Shown: positions 11,516 to 23,000 of the stretch, piece by piece | Numbering within the stretch: the stretch's first letter is position 1 | Layout: each line of letters starts with the position of its first letter | Assembly: GCA_019614645.1 (NCBI GenBank) | Contig: JABWDB010000032.1 | Span: forward strand, 806,001 to 870,000 | Reading direction: 5' to 3' | Length of the DNA: 64,000 nt | Origin: Stratiolaelaps scimitus | Taxonomy: Eukaryota > Arthropoda > Arachnida > Mesostigmata > Laelapidae | Position numbers and translations under genes: made by a program | Notes under the pieces: generated by a model | What the model was told of the DNA's origin: nothing | The model's database searches: none | What the model saw: only the letters and a program-made list of their open reading frames with translations

Positions 11516-11784
11516 TCCCCTGGATGGTCTTGTGGTGAGCGTCTTGGACTGCTAGACCGGAGGACGTGTGTGTTGGGTTCAAATCCTGACAGACGCTTTG
11601 GAGAATCTTTGGAGTTCTTTATCATCTTTCTTTATCTGAAGAGTCTTGCCAGGTACGAGTAAGGAAGAGAATAAGCAAAGGCGGTTCCGACAGGTCCTCA
11701 TAGTAATACCTAAAAAGGTTAAGAGCTGAGGCCTGTCACATGGGGGAGGCTCAGCTGAGGGTCAGCTCGAAAAACAATTATTAT
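11516..11784 (+). mobile_element. SINE family C, full-length copy with target-site duplication
   Basis: It is flanked by exact 13-bp repeats TATGTAATTCTTG (11503-11515 and 11785-11797). The tRNA-like head has TGGTCTTGTGGTGAGCG (A box) and GGGTTCAAATCC (B box). The body is CAGACGCTTTGGAGAATCTT, TATCATCTTTCTTTATCTG, AAGCAAAGGCGGTTCCGAC and GGTCCTCATAGTAATACC. The end is GGTTAAGAGCTGAGGCCTG, the hairpin CAGCTGAGGGTCAGCTCG and AAAAACAATTA. At 269 bp it is the reference copy of the family. Confidence 0.88.
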
Positions 11785-12118
11785 TATGTAATTCTTGCTA
11801 GTATGTATATTTGTCGAATTCACATATTTGTGAACTCGTGATTGGACAATGATAAGATAGAGAATACCAATAGTTAATATTGTGTGGTTAACCTCGAGAT
11901 CGTTTGATCTTGCGGTTCAGAGTTGTGACATTAAAATCGACCATGAACACTCTAACAGGTAGGTTTTATTCGAGTATATTTCGACTGAACCGAGACATCA
12001 GTGAGAAAAAAAGTATACACAATACAGAGGAGTTTTCCCGTCGTTTACGTCACGCCGTGGGGCCAGAATTAGGCGTCGACCTAGGCGTTCCTCATCATAC
12101 TACCTCAAGGTTAACCGT

Positions 12119-12167
12119 TGAAGGCTGTTGCATAGGGGAACAGCTGAGGGTCAGGGCTCAAAAAAAT
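12119..12167 (+). mobile_element. SINE family C, 3'-end fragment
   Basis: Short remnant with ATAGGGGAACAGCTGAGGGT and the A-rich end. Confidence 0.5.
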
Positions 12168-12724
12168 GGTCAGGGTTGGACAGCGGTGTCTAGAATGCGC
12201 CGAAATTGCGAACACCCTCTCGGTCTCAAAAACGCCCAAGTAAGAATTGGACTGGCTGCATTTGTATGTGATGAGAAGCTACTCGAGTGTCTAAAGGCGA
12301 AATTCGCTGCGAGGAGGGTTTCACTGTGATGAGTACAGGGACGATACGAAAAGCTTAACTAACCTCAACTTTAGACCCCTTTTGAAACTTGATGTCAGGC
12401 TATTCGCGGCAGAGCTGATGGGTCTGATCTCGTTTCCACGTTTGTGAAATCTGATCAAAGGAAGTTTCTGCATATCATCGACGAGTCGCGAGAAATCATT
12501 TTGCAATCGACGGGCTAAAACTCTGGTGGATACAAAAGTTCTTGTACAATTCCGCCGATTCGCAAATAATCAACGACATCGCGGATCGCTTTACAGGCAA
12601 CGACCCTTCGTGGCGAGAGCATCTAATCTTGACTTGGAACCTGAACATTGCACCACCGGCGGACTAAACCACCGGCTTTCTGAAGGTCACGCACTCCACC
12701 GTGATCCAGTCGTTGTTCTACATA

Positions 12725-12838
12725 TGCTATCGGAAGCCAGAGGCCGCAGGTTCGAGCCCTGCCGTGTGACATATAAGAGAGCTTAAGCATTGTAACAATT
12801 GCAGCTCCTTCAATAAACCAATAAACCTTTACCTTTTA
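12725..12838 (+). mobile_element. SINE family A, 5'-truncated copy
   Basis: It starts inside the head (GAAGCCAGAGGCCGCAGG) and has the B box GGTTCGAGCCC. The body is GACATATAAGAGAGCTTAAG, CATTGTAACAATTGCAGCTC. The tail is CTTCAATAAACCAATAAACC and TTTACC. Confidence 0.75.
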
Positions 12839-12883
12839 CTTTTACATAACGCGATTTTGAATTTAGACATCGGCGAAATCAAG

Positions 12884-12927
12884 GAGAGAGAGAGAGAGAG
12901 AGAGAGGAGACAGAGAGACAGAGAGAG
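12884..12927. repeat. (GA)n microsatellite
   Basis: GA-rich tract at the left edge of a family D insertion. Its last 15 bases (with TTATACT) are duplicated on the far side. Confidence 0.85.
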
Positions 12928-12935
12928 CTTATACT

Positions 12936-13196
12936 TTTTTAAGTGGTTAAAGGTAAATCCTGCATGGACACCAGGCCTCACACTGAGGTATTTTTGCCTG
13001 GTAGTGTCAGACTCTTACTGACTAAGCCTAGAACCGATTTTGACTTGGGACACTTTTGACCGGGAACACTGTCAAAGGTATTACTTCAGTCAGTGCCTTG
13101 CAGGGACCGGCAGTTGATCACCAACCATGTCCTATCCCTCAGTTCCTCCTCTGGGACGAACCCTCCCGCCCAGCCGCAGCTAGAGAGCGAGAGAGA
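12936..13196 (-). mobile_element. Family D retroposon, copy 1, with target-site duplication
   Basis: It is flanked by exact 15-bp repeats GAGAGAGCTTATACT (12921-12935 and 13197-13211). Between them, about 12945-13154 is the reverse complement of 44414-44618. Shared landmarks include GGTTAAAGGTAAATCCTGCA, CACTGAGGTATTTTTGCCTG, CTTACTGACTAAGCC, AACACTGTCAAAGGTATT and CAGTTCCTCCTCTGG. The left end is T-rich and corresponds to the A-rich 3' end of the other copy. No tRNA-like boxes are evident. Confidence 0.75.
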
Positions 13197-13764
13197 GAGA
13201 GAGCTTATACTGAAACCAAAAAACTCGACGGGCACCCAACCCGTAACGAGCCTATATCTTCGGGCGGGGGATGGCCAATATTTTCAACTCATAAGTGTAA
13301 TGTGAATGTGACATATACTATACTACTTTATTATTAAACAAATAGGTGCTTATAAATAATGCCGTACCCGCACCTAACTTACATGGCTGTCAAACGCTGA
13401 TCGTGCGAACATGCTAAGAATGATCTGGGGGCTTTGCCCCTCGACGACCGTTTCGCCGTAGCTTTCATTTTGACTCGGACAGCCCGACGAGCTTAAGCGA
13501 TAGTTGCACGTAGCCCCATGCAGTGATCTTGTTATCGAGGTGGACGAATCTAGTTCCCCAGCTCGGATCTACTACAGAGTGGCGTCTCTTTACGTTCGTG
13601 GCCGTTCTGTCTTATTTAATTCAATTTAATTTAACTTCCTCATGAGTCGTGGAACCACTTTTTTTCAGTGTGTCTTCAAAGTCCTCCATTGGGGGAGGGG
13701 GATGCCTTTAGTTAAGCTTGGTCCTCTAGAACCAGGCCGATTCCAGAAGAAGCCTCCCCGGGTC

Positions 13765-13808
13765 GGCCTTCTAGGTCCTGCTAACCTAGAATCTGGACCT
13801 AGAAGGCC
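13765..13808. repeat. Inverted repeat within a palindromic GC-rich patch
   Basis: GGCCTTCTAGGTCC (13765-13778) pairs exactly with GGACCTAGAAGGCC (13795-13808). The wider stretch 13720-13845 repeats CTAGGTCCTGCT and AGGTCAGCAGGACCT motifs that can pair in several alternative ways. Confidence 0.8.
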
Positions 13809-14011
13809 GCTTCTAGGTCAGCAGGACCTCCTAGGGTCCTGCTGATCTTTTCTAATTCCTCGTATTTCCCTCGTCGGTCTGTCGACCTCCCGATACAAGC
13901 TGTCCAGTGCCAAGCACCAAAACGCTGTCAGCGGAAGGCAGCTTCGAGTGGTCCCCCGACGTAGTGCGATATACATTCATTCATTTATTTATTCACCTTT
14001 GTTAGGTAGCA

Positions 14012-14075
14012 ATACAATACAAGGTTTGGTTTATTAACGGAACTGCAGTCTTATCACAACGCTGAAAGTTCTCGT
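14012..14075 (-). mobile_element. SINE family A, 3'-end fragment
   Basis: Inverted tail AAGGTTTGGTTTATTAACGG, then AACTGCAGTCTTATCACAAC and GCTGAAAGTTCTC. Confidence 0.45.
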
Positions 14076-14285
14076 AAAAATATTATAATAGCGAAAAAAG
14101 TGTCGTCCCATGGATTATTTCAAATGCTACCGATTTCTGGAAACGGCATTATTTAGATCAATGTTTTGATTATCATAAAAGTACAATATAACAACATGTG
14201 TATAAATATAGCACCAGAATGTCTTACCATAGGTGGTAGATAAGAGCACACAACTATCACAGCTTTGTATGTGCGTGCAAATATG

Positions 14286-14306
14286 TATATATATATATAT
14301 ATATAT
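14286..14306. repeat. (AT)n microsatellite
   Basis: Short AT dinucleotide run. Confidence 0.9.
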
Positions 14307-14578
14307 GCGCAGAGTTTATAATATTCATACAATATACGAAATATAAAAACTAGATACAGAAGGTACTGAGGGCCATTCATCCTGGTCATCCGCTGCTTGA
14401 CGATCTCACCAGGTTGTTGAGCGAGGTGACGTACTGGGAGCTTGCAGCATGGTATCGCGGGCAGGAGGCTCCGCATCTGAGGCATCGGCAGGATTCGCTC
14501 GGGCCATGGAAACCGCGTTCCACACACAAACCATGATGGAACTCGTACGCCGCAAATCGTGTCACGCAAATCTTGTCA

Positions 14579-14605
14579 CCGTACAAATCTTGACGATTTG
14601 TACGG
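14579..14605. repeat. Perfect hairpin (11-bp arms, 5-nt loop)
   Basis: CCGTACAAATC (14579-14589), loop TTGAC, GATTTGTACGG (14595-14605). No following T run or neighbouring gene suggests a function. Confidence 0.85.
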
Positions 14606-15995
14606 TTTGCCCGCCTCCAGGTCGAGTCTCTCATTGCGCCCGCGTTGAACAGGTCTGGGAAAGACTTCCTCGAATTTGTTTTCCCACCTGCGACAGACCA
14701 GTGGTGCCATATAGAAAACGTACCCCAATATAAGCTTCGCCTTACGATTGTCTCACTACTCAATCATTTGCACAGAACACGTACCCCATGGGTACTCCCT
14801 CAAAAAAAAAATAGCCACAAATTCGAAAAGCCGTCTTCGAATGAACAGAAAACACAGCTCTGCTGGATTCTGCGTTTTCATAGCTCAATTTAACTGAACA
14901 ATGGAACAATGGAACGTCATTGATCTGGCTCATAGACTTGATGTGATCAATGTATGTGTTCAATTTATCTTTGTTTATGCTCTGTATGTTTCTATAGATT
15001 CTCTGATCTGTTGTATTTTGCTGATATGTAACACCGAAGCGCATCAGTCAGATCTCCGCTAGTCCGCCGTTCGACCTAGGTCAAAGAGAGGCGGTCGAGA
15101 AAGAAAATGGGGAAAACCTAATTTGAAAAAGGAACTACACAAGGATCGTCGAAATTTCAAGTCACTGCACATCCGGCTGTGAACGATCTATTGGACCATA
15201 GACAAATTAACGGAATCGAGGTCCTTTGTGGAAGGTTGGCATGAAACGATTTGACAAACAATTTGAAAATCGAATATTAGATAGTTGTATAGTATATTAT
15301 GCAGTTCAACAGTTTCGAAATGGACGGTGATCACTAACGTGGCATCGCTCTCAGGCGTCACCGTGCAAATACTGGCCTTGAATGTTCGACTATTGCATAT
15401 ATGTTGACTTTGTTAAATTAGGTTTAATTAGGCATTCACGTCGATTGAGAACGCATGTGGTGGGGCTTCGCGTCGCTCGAGGCTGCGGCCTCCACCTTCC
15501 GTCGTACAAGGCAGAGCCCGAGAGCCGCATATGTACGATGTGATTTTCGCGGGTGGCGGACCCGATCGCCTGATGGTCAGCAGTGAAGTGGTATCCGCTC
15601 TGAGGTTCCTCTGAGGCACGCACTACCGCCACGAGTTCATGTGTAACAGATGAACGCTCCGATGAGATAGAAGGTCAAATTTCTCTTAAAATCACCATAT
15701 ATATATACATATATATATCAATTGCGAATCCTGTGCCCATTGGAGAAGCTGGTCGTACTTACGAGGCGCGAACCGCTCAAATGCGTTAGCACCGATTTCA
15801 AGGACAGTCTCTAAAGGGTCCGTCCCCCCCTTGTTCAAACTGCATATTTTGGCATGCAGGCATCCAGATCATGCATTCCTTACTTTCTCATTAAATTTAA
15901 ACGCAGCAGATAGATAAGCAGCTATCTGAGAATGCTCGACCTCTTTAGATATTCATTGCTGAACTGTTACAGAAGTTACACAAGCAGAAATTCGC

Positions 15996-16985
15996 GCCTG
16001 TGGAGCCACGCGCCGTCGAATTGGGTTTAGCGAGCCGTCCGTGCCTGTGCGTTTTCCGCTGGCTTGCTAGCTTTCTCTCGAGAGCTCATAGAGCTTATGG
16101 ATTCAGGCCGTTGTCTGGCCTGGCCAGGCGCACGAACCAACGGACGCAAGTCGGCACGCAGGCAGGCGGGCGGGCAGGCCGACCGGCCTGCAGGACGGAC
16201 GAACCGACGGACATGCGACGCAGTGGGGGTGTCGGGGCCTGCGTAGAGGCCTAGGTGGCGGGATGAGCGGGGAGACGAAGCCGTAGTAGTAGTACTAGTA
16301 GTAGATGGGAGTTGCGTCCTTCGGGCCAACCTTGTTCCTTCACTGTGCGGCCTTCTCCACGTGCCCTTTCCCAGCAGAGCTGCCCTTTTCCACGTCCCGT
16401 GCCAGCGGCGGCGCCTCTCACCCACGCTGCACTCTCCATCCTCCCTCCGCGAGCCTGCTGCGCCTGTGTCCGCCGTCCATGGCGGGCCTCGATCGGGGCA
16501 CCGCAGAGGCAGAGGGCTGTGAAGATTCAGCAGAGACAGCGATACTTCAGGAAAGCCGTAGAGTGCTGTCAACAATATCGTTCGCTGTGCGGGTGTCACC
16601 AGCGAGCACGGCCTCGTGCTTCAGGATCGTCGTTCAGGATCGGTGTAGTGGGGGGCAGGCGGAACAGCATCACAGTGTTCGACGGTGCGGGGACGGTGCG
16701 GCGACGAAGGCCCGCCGATAATTCGTCGATGGTCTAAGGGTGTTTTGTGCATGTGCGTGCCTGGCGAGGATACGACGCCATGTGGACCTAGACGCTCGTA
16801 AGCTGGAGATCGTGCGTGTTTGTGGTGTGTATGTGCGTGCGTGTGCATTGGTGACCTACTGACGTGTTCTTGCGGAACGTGGTGGACCTCAGTGAGTGGA
16901 CACCTTAACCTAAGGATGACAGTAAGCTGAGCTTTGTCGTGACGTGACGGTCGAGCAAGTAGAGGTGGCACAAGGACGCCTTGCC
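15996..16985 (+). promoter_or_regulatory. GC-rich zone upstream of Lrp4: probable promoter and 5' UTR
   Basis: Base composition rises sharply here compared with the AT-rich flanks, with many CpG-bearing blocks (for example 16126-16225 and 16370-16500). The zone ends at the first coding exon. No TATA box is evident. An in-frame TAA at 16923-16925 precedes the start codon, so the reading frame opens inside this zone. The transcription start cannot be placed from sequence alone. Long open frames on both strands here reflect GC content. Confidence 0.4.
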
Positions 16986-17058
16986 ATGAGGTGGCGCCAT
17001 CTCGACCCTGCCACCGCGCTGCTGATTCTCACGTTAGAGGTCGCATGGACAGCCAAGC
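16986..17058 (+). CDS. Lrp4: Lrp4 coding exon 1: start codon and signal peptide
   Basis: ATG at 16986 is in good context (GCCATGA) and is the first in-frame ATG after a TAA at 16923. The translation begins [19 protein letters not shown]: a basic start, then a hydrophobic core, as in a secretory signal peptide. The donor C|GTGCGT at 17058/17059 leaves phase 1, matching the phase of every later acceptor. The frame otherwise stays open for about 20 more codons to a TAG. The link to exon 2 is inferred from phase, strand, GC-rich context and the signal peptide, not from any transcript. Confidence 0.6.
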
Positions 17059-20000
17059 GTGCGTATCTCTACGACATATTAATCAAATTAAGAGTTACTA
17101 TCGAGGGTTCACCTGGGTAGGGATCAAAGATCTCGGCTAATACACATACACGCAAACACACACACACAATAGAAGGCACTCGGCACTGGCTTTATCAGAG
17201 AAAGTTCAGCTCCCGATCACGTTAACGGATAGGGGATGTGAATGCATCGACGTGGATCTACCGGAGCAGAATGTATTCCACCAGGAAATGCTAATTCTAA
17301 AATGTACCACCCTATATTTCTCTCATGGCAGTAACGTCATGTGACGGTTTGACCCGTGAAGCCCACGCTTAGAATATCGGTCACAAAAAAAAAACACAAT
17401 GAACCATGACTTAGAAGCGAAATCGTTTTTGTACCATACCTTCGACACTAGCGAATGCAACAGGGTGATCCACATTGTACTCTCTGCGATTTGTTTTAAG
17501 AGAAGTGCTGGCAGGCGCCTTTCGACAACAGCAATTGCATTACACGCTAGCCGACGTAGCTGTTCGTCTCGTCCTGTTGTGCCTCTCAAGCGAAAACTCG
17601 TGTCCTCGAAAAGCAACGCCTGGAAGCGCTGTTCATTCTGTCCTTACTCGAAACGGGCCGAATCCGCTGTATCAGCTCTTTATGGCCACCGTGCTCCGCC
17701 ACCTTCGCTGTACCCTTTATATAAACACATTATTCGCCTCCAGCGGCCGGCGACGATTGCTTGAAGCACTCACCCGTGTTACGCATAGGGCATCTTCGCG
17801 TAAAATTCGTCGGATGCTGGCTGTCATCGGAACCCCTATGCGCGGCTACATTGAAGGCTCTCCCTCGTCGTCGTCGTCCTCCTCATGAAGGCGCCGAAGA
17901 CGCCACACCCGTCGCGCCTTCACGATCAGCTGAAACTGAAGCCTAGGTCGGCATGACAGACCACCATACAGAAAGATAGAAAGGAAGTGGCTCTCCGGCC
18001 ACAACTCGTCCTCCGGCTTGTCCCCCCCTCCGACTTGTGCCGCCCTTTACGTGGCTCGCTTTTTTCGCCTTTATGCCACCAGCTCTTAGCTCGCCTCACA
18101 CCACCCACTACCCTCTCTGTAGTGCACGCGACGGTTCGAGGCGGCCGTACACCAGTATGTCGTTTCACATAACCACGCTCTGCGACATACTGTACGGGAA
18201 TAGGAAAGATGCCCGGGGGGGCGGCGGCAGGGGATTATTGGACGCGGCGGGAGGGAAGGGAAGGCTGGGCCTCAAAGCCTGCGTCATCATATGTAAGGCC
18301 CATAGACTCCCCTGGGAGTACATTGATATCTGGGCACAAGAGCCGCGAAGAACTGGCCGACGCCAAGAGCGGGGGAAGAGAGTCACCAGTCGTCGTCGTC
18401 AGGAGACATGCATGAAATAACGGCTCGCTCGCTGTCTTTGGCCTGCTTGCGGCCTGCTTTTGGCCTGCTGACTGGTTGGCTGGCTTGTTGGACGATATGA
18501 CTATGGTACGAGTCCAGTGCAGCCGAGCGCAAGGGGGTACGTCCCATCTTTTCCCTGCGTTTTGTTGTGGTATAATACTATGTGCATGTGTCGGGGTGAT
18601 GGAAGCGCCCGTTGGTGCGTATCCTCCATGAGGCAAAATGCGACAGGCATCGAGGAATCCCAGCCGAATGTCATGAAAGACACGCCGGCTCGATTATACA
18701 TATCACACACACACACACACAATACGTACATGCGTGCAAACACGCCTACATACCGTATACGTGCACCAAGCAAATATCAAACACGGCTCTGTAAGATGAT
18801 AAAGAACTCCAAATATTCCCCGCGTAAGGCAGAGAATAAGCAAGGTGGCCTCGACAGGTCCTCATAGTTTTGCCATTATATATATATATATATACTGTAG
18901 GCTGTCCACTCGTTGTTTTCTCAGCATTTGTCCAGTTGTAGCTATGCTTGGATGCGTGTCTGATGGAAGGAGGGCTCGGGGCTCACCGGCAACGAATACA
19001 CGTGAGCTATGATCGCTGTTGACAAGTGGATGGCCCCTAACTAACTCGATGGTACTGTGTGGTTATGAATTTCGGAAGGCAACATCCATGGCAACTTCGT
19101 GTACTGGAAAGAAGCACTATAGGGAGTGATTCCAATCAGCAGGATCGCGTTTTCGGTAACAGGTGGTAAATCTACGCGGCTTATCTGAAGACCTTTTGGT
19201 GGGAAGAGGTGGCAGAGACCGATATGCCAAAATGTGTCCTCCAGACCCACTCGGACTAGTTAGACTGGCCGAAAACAAGTAGGACCCGAAACGCCTCACA
19301 GCCTTGGGAAGCCGGAAAGTTCGCTCGCAGTGACTGCCAAAGCCCATCTGCAAGCGCTCGTCCGGCTATCATGATCCAGCCAACGGCCTGAAAGACCACT
19401 TGAGCGACCACCGTTCTCCATGTCGAGATTGCCGGAGCCCGGTCGTTCACTGGCGTCGTTCTTCAAAGCTGCGATGGCTCTCAGAGATTCCGAAGGCGAG
19501 AGGAGAGGCGAGAGTAGGAAAAAGTGGAGATTTTCCATCTCATTAATTTGATGCTATGATCACCCCCCGACCCCCCGACCACCCCCGACCCCCCCGACCC
19601 CCGTCCATCCACACCATCCGCCCCGGTAGCAGCGCCTGATGCGAAGTCCGAATTGCCAAACTGTTCTTAGCTTATGCAGTTGGACAGATACCAACCATAG
19701 AAGGACGACCTATCGACTGGGCGAGGCGGCAGGGCCGCGATGGCAATAGACGCCGGTGGCAAAGTGCTAACGTCGAGCATGAGCCGAGCCAGCCCCGGCC
19801 TGGCCTCAGCAAGCCAACAGTGTACGAGCTGGCAAAGAGACAGCACAGCGTCTGGATGGGATCAAGCGAGTGACTTGGACCTTTACGGCCTTCGTCTCTC
19901 TCTCCGTCCATCACCCTCATCAAGATGCAGCACTGGCAGAAGCACCACCTCATACAGACACGACACGGCTGACTGCGGGAAGGGTGCTTCGCAGTCGAGC

Positions 20001-23000
20001 ACGGCAAGGGACGACGCTCGTCGACGCCGGAGTGAGAGCTACCAAGGCTGACATTGGGCCTGGAAAGATCATTCGCCATCCCGGTCACAGCGTGCGGTTT
20101 GCGGGCACTAGCCGGCTTGCCAATCGACGATAACTTTTCTGGGGTCCGAGGCAATAGCTGTTACGTACCGTGTAGGGAATATGACCCTGGGTGGGTGGGA
20201 CTACCAATCACTGGACGCGCTGCCCTCGGACCTGTGCGGGTGTTGGTGGCTGTGAGGGACATTACTCATGCAGGCACTACTCCGATGATTTTGTTCCTTT
20301 ACGACGCATGAATGGATGTAATTAACTCGTTTACGATTGAATTATCACGGGAAAGTTTGTACTCGCGTGGAACACATTAGAACAAATGCGTTTCGTAGAG
20401 TAACAGATAAAATTTGTGTATTCAGTAAAGTCAGTTTTCGACAGTCGCCTTCGATTGTTATATAATCACTAATTTTTTTAGCTAGCATTGTCGCTGGAGA
20501 GCCACCTATTCAATAAATGACGGAGAAATTCTTTAATTAAATGACGAATTGACAATTATCAGAGCCACCTATTCAATAAATGACGGAGAAATTCTTTAAT
20601 TAAATGACGAATTGACGATATAAGCGAGTCCGAAGGACACCATACGGTAGTTATCCACGAAATACGAACCTTATGAGAGGAACGATACCAGGACCATTTT
20701 TCTAAAATGGATAGCCTTGATTTTTGTTCGTGTTATTTGTCCTTATCAGGACTCAAATGTTTTCGCGGATTGTTATTAGTTCCTAACAGAGGGATCCAGG
20801 AAAAATCCTTACACTCTATTTCCGGCCGTTGGCACCAACGTAGCTCACGCCTGATCTGGACGAAGGGGCCTATATTAAAGTATTCCTATGAGGAAGTATG
20901 TTACGTAGTGATTTGTCGGTCAAGCCTATCCCAAGTAGTTAACCACGCAGATGAAGGGGTAGATTTTTTGAGTGATTCAGTTCATATCGTATTTCGTAGA
21001 ATAGAGATATGAGATGAGTTTAGTTAAGACCTCCCCGAGGCCAAGCCACCTACAGTGACCTCAATGAAGTGTGGGTTCTCCTATTGAGATTTGTCGTGGA
21101 AACGCCACAGGGACAAATACGATGCAATGCCCGATGAGAGACGGGCTACCGTGAACTTGATCGGGGGATTTTTCCGAATCAGAATGTTTCCCGACGACAA
21201 CAAGCAAAACAGTGTCTCCATACGGCTTCTATTCAGCTAGAAGGTTAGTCGCGCTCCGTATCATGCTGTCGAGTTCGAAGGATCAACCAGGTCCAAGCAA
21301 CGATTAAGGGTGCGGGAACAATGGAATAATGAGATTGTAGGTGGCTGAGTATTTGTATTGAGGAAGGATTGCTCTAGATCCGAAATAATGAAGGGAACCC
21401 CTACTGTCTACCCTACGGACTACTCAGCGCTTTCATACGGCTACGGGCTTGTTGTCTCGTCCTACGTGTCCGTCGTGTTCCGGCGGATGGGGCCCAGACG
21501 GCGTTACACCCTCGCGGATGGACGATACGCGTCCGTATCCTCGAGGCCCTATTCCTTGCCTCCCTTCCGTGTTCAAGCTGCACCAGCCCTTCGGTTCCAA
21601 GCCACCCTCCTCACGTGCTTCGACGTTGATAACCACGAAGACTCCGAAAACCAGTGTCGCTCAGGCACTAGCGGCCCCGGCCTCCTGGAACGACGCCGGG
21701 ATGCAGACAACCGCCCTGCCGTTGTCCCGGGGCACGAACTCCTCAAGTCCCCGGTGCGAACAATCCACTACAGGTCGACGGGGTGTGCCGTGACAGCTGC
21801 CAGCTAGCCGGAGGATCTTGCTGTTCTCGGATCCGCAGATCATCGGTGAGCGAGCCGAATCCGCGGCATCGTGGCCCCGGAAACCTCGACGGGATCGGTC
21901 AGGCGCGACTTTCCTTACCGCCACCAAAGTTCTGAGTGACTAGGCTGTTCGTCCGGGAGAGACATTCAATCAACCTGCGGGCAGGCTATTTATATCCGGA
22001 AGGAGCCCATTAGACGCTATATGATTGTACGTGGTGGCGTAACTTTTGTCTCATCGTACGAAACACGACGATATACGCCCCCGTGATGGCCGACGCGATA
22101 ACGTCGCATCTACGAGGGACACAGCCTGAGTCAATCGATCAGTAGTGGGAGATGCCTCAAGTCACAGGTTCGAAATCCCGATGTTTCGTGGGAGAGGCGT
22201 AGATTCTCCTTTCCGGCATTTCTTGTAGCAATGCCACACATATAAGTACCGAGAAATCGTTGACGGGGAGAAGGGCTTGGGGCCAGCCGCAAACGAAAGT
22301 CCATTACATCGATAGACCTGAGATCCTTCGGCCTGACAGGTTTCCATCACTCGGCGCTCTCGTTTTTTATGGAGTATATATAATGACTTTTGCCCAACTC
22401 CACAGCGGTGTATACCCCCCCCACAGTGAGCACAGGGTTTTCCCATCAGCACGTGTGGTTGCGCTGATGGAAAAACAGATATAAGTACGGTGATCATTAT
22501 CAACAACGCTGTTCTAGCCTGAGAGTGGCAGAGAGCCCGAGCACAGAAGCAGTGGACGAAGGCTTGCCCACTGTGATTTTGAATCACAATTACTATACAT
22601 TTCGTCAGTTAGTAAGAGAGCTCGGAAAACCCCGGATGAGCAGAAATTTGTTGTTGCACAATGATTTTTTTCCAGCTCCAGATATATAGGAGAAAATTTA
22701 GGAGTGAGAGGCGTGCTACGCCTCGCACGGAGGTCCCGGGTTTGATGTCCAGTCTTGACTCAGTGAGTTCTGTTTTCATTTATGGAGTTATAAGTAATTA
22801 TTTGACGTTTGACCAGCGTGGGTGGATATGATCGCTCAGTCGAGCCCACCAAGTTGGTCCTAAACGATTACAGACCCCACAAAAAAATTGTTTTTGGTCA
22901 CTAACCAAACAAAACCCCTAAAATATATCGAGCTGGAAAAAAAGAGGTAACTGCTAGAAGACTCGACCTTGTGTCAGCTCACCCTAAGCTTCATTTCATA

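Larger units (their letters stand above)
732..15995. other. Intergenic region, repeat-rich, no gene recognised
   Basis: This region lies between the GMC gene and the Lrp4 5' end. It contains copies or fragments of repeat families A (948, 1918, 3234, 3468, 4103, 4232, 5851, 12725, 14012), B (4608, 7690), C (6130, 6780, 11516, 12119), D (12936), E (7052) and F (803). It also holds a decayed LINE at about 7987-8780, microsatellites and hairpins. The stretches 1063-1480, 2000-3230, 5000-5750, 8790-10370, 10380-11490 and 13210-15990 show no recognised feature beyond those listed separately. Open frames at 9838-10349 and 10346-10839 occur on both strands of GC-rich DNA and show no family motif I know. 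Confidence 0.6.

Noticed and set aside
16027..16599. 190-codon minus-strand frame in the zone upstream of Lrp4
   Set aside because: Arginine-, proline- and threonine-rich translation of GC-rich DNA with two + strand frames overlapping; no domain.
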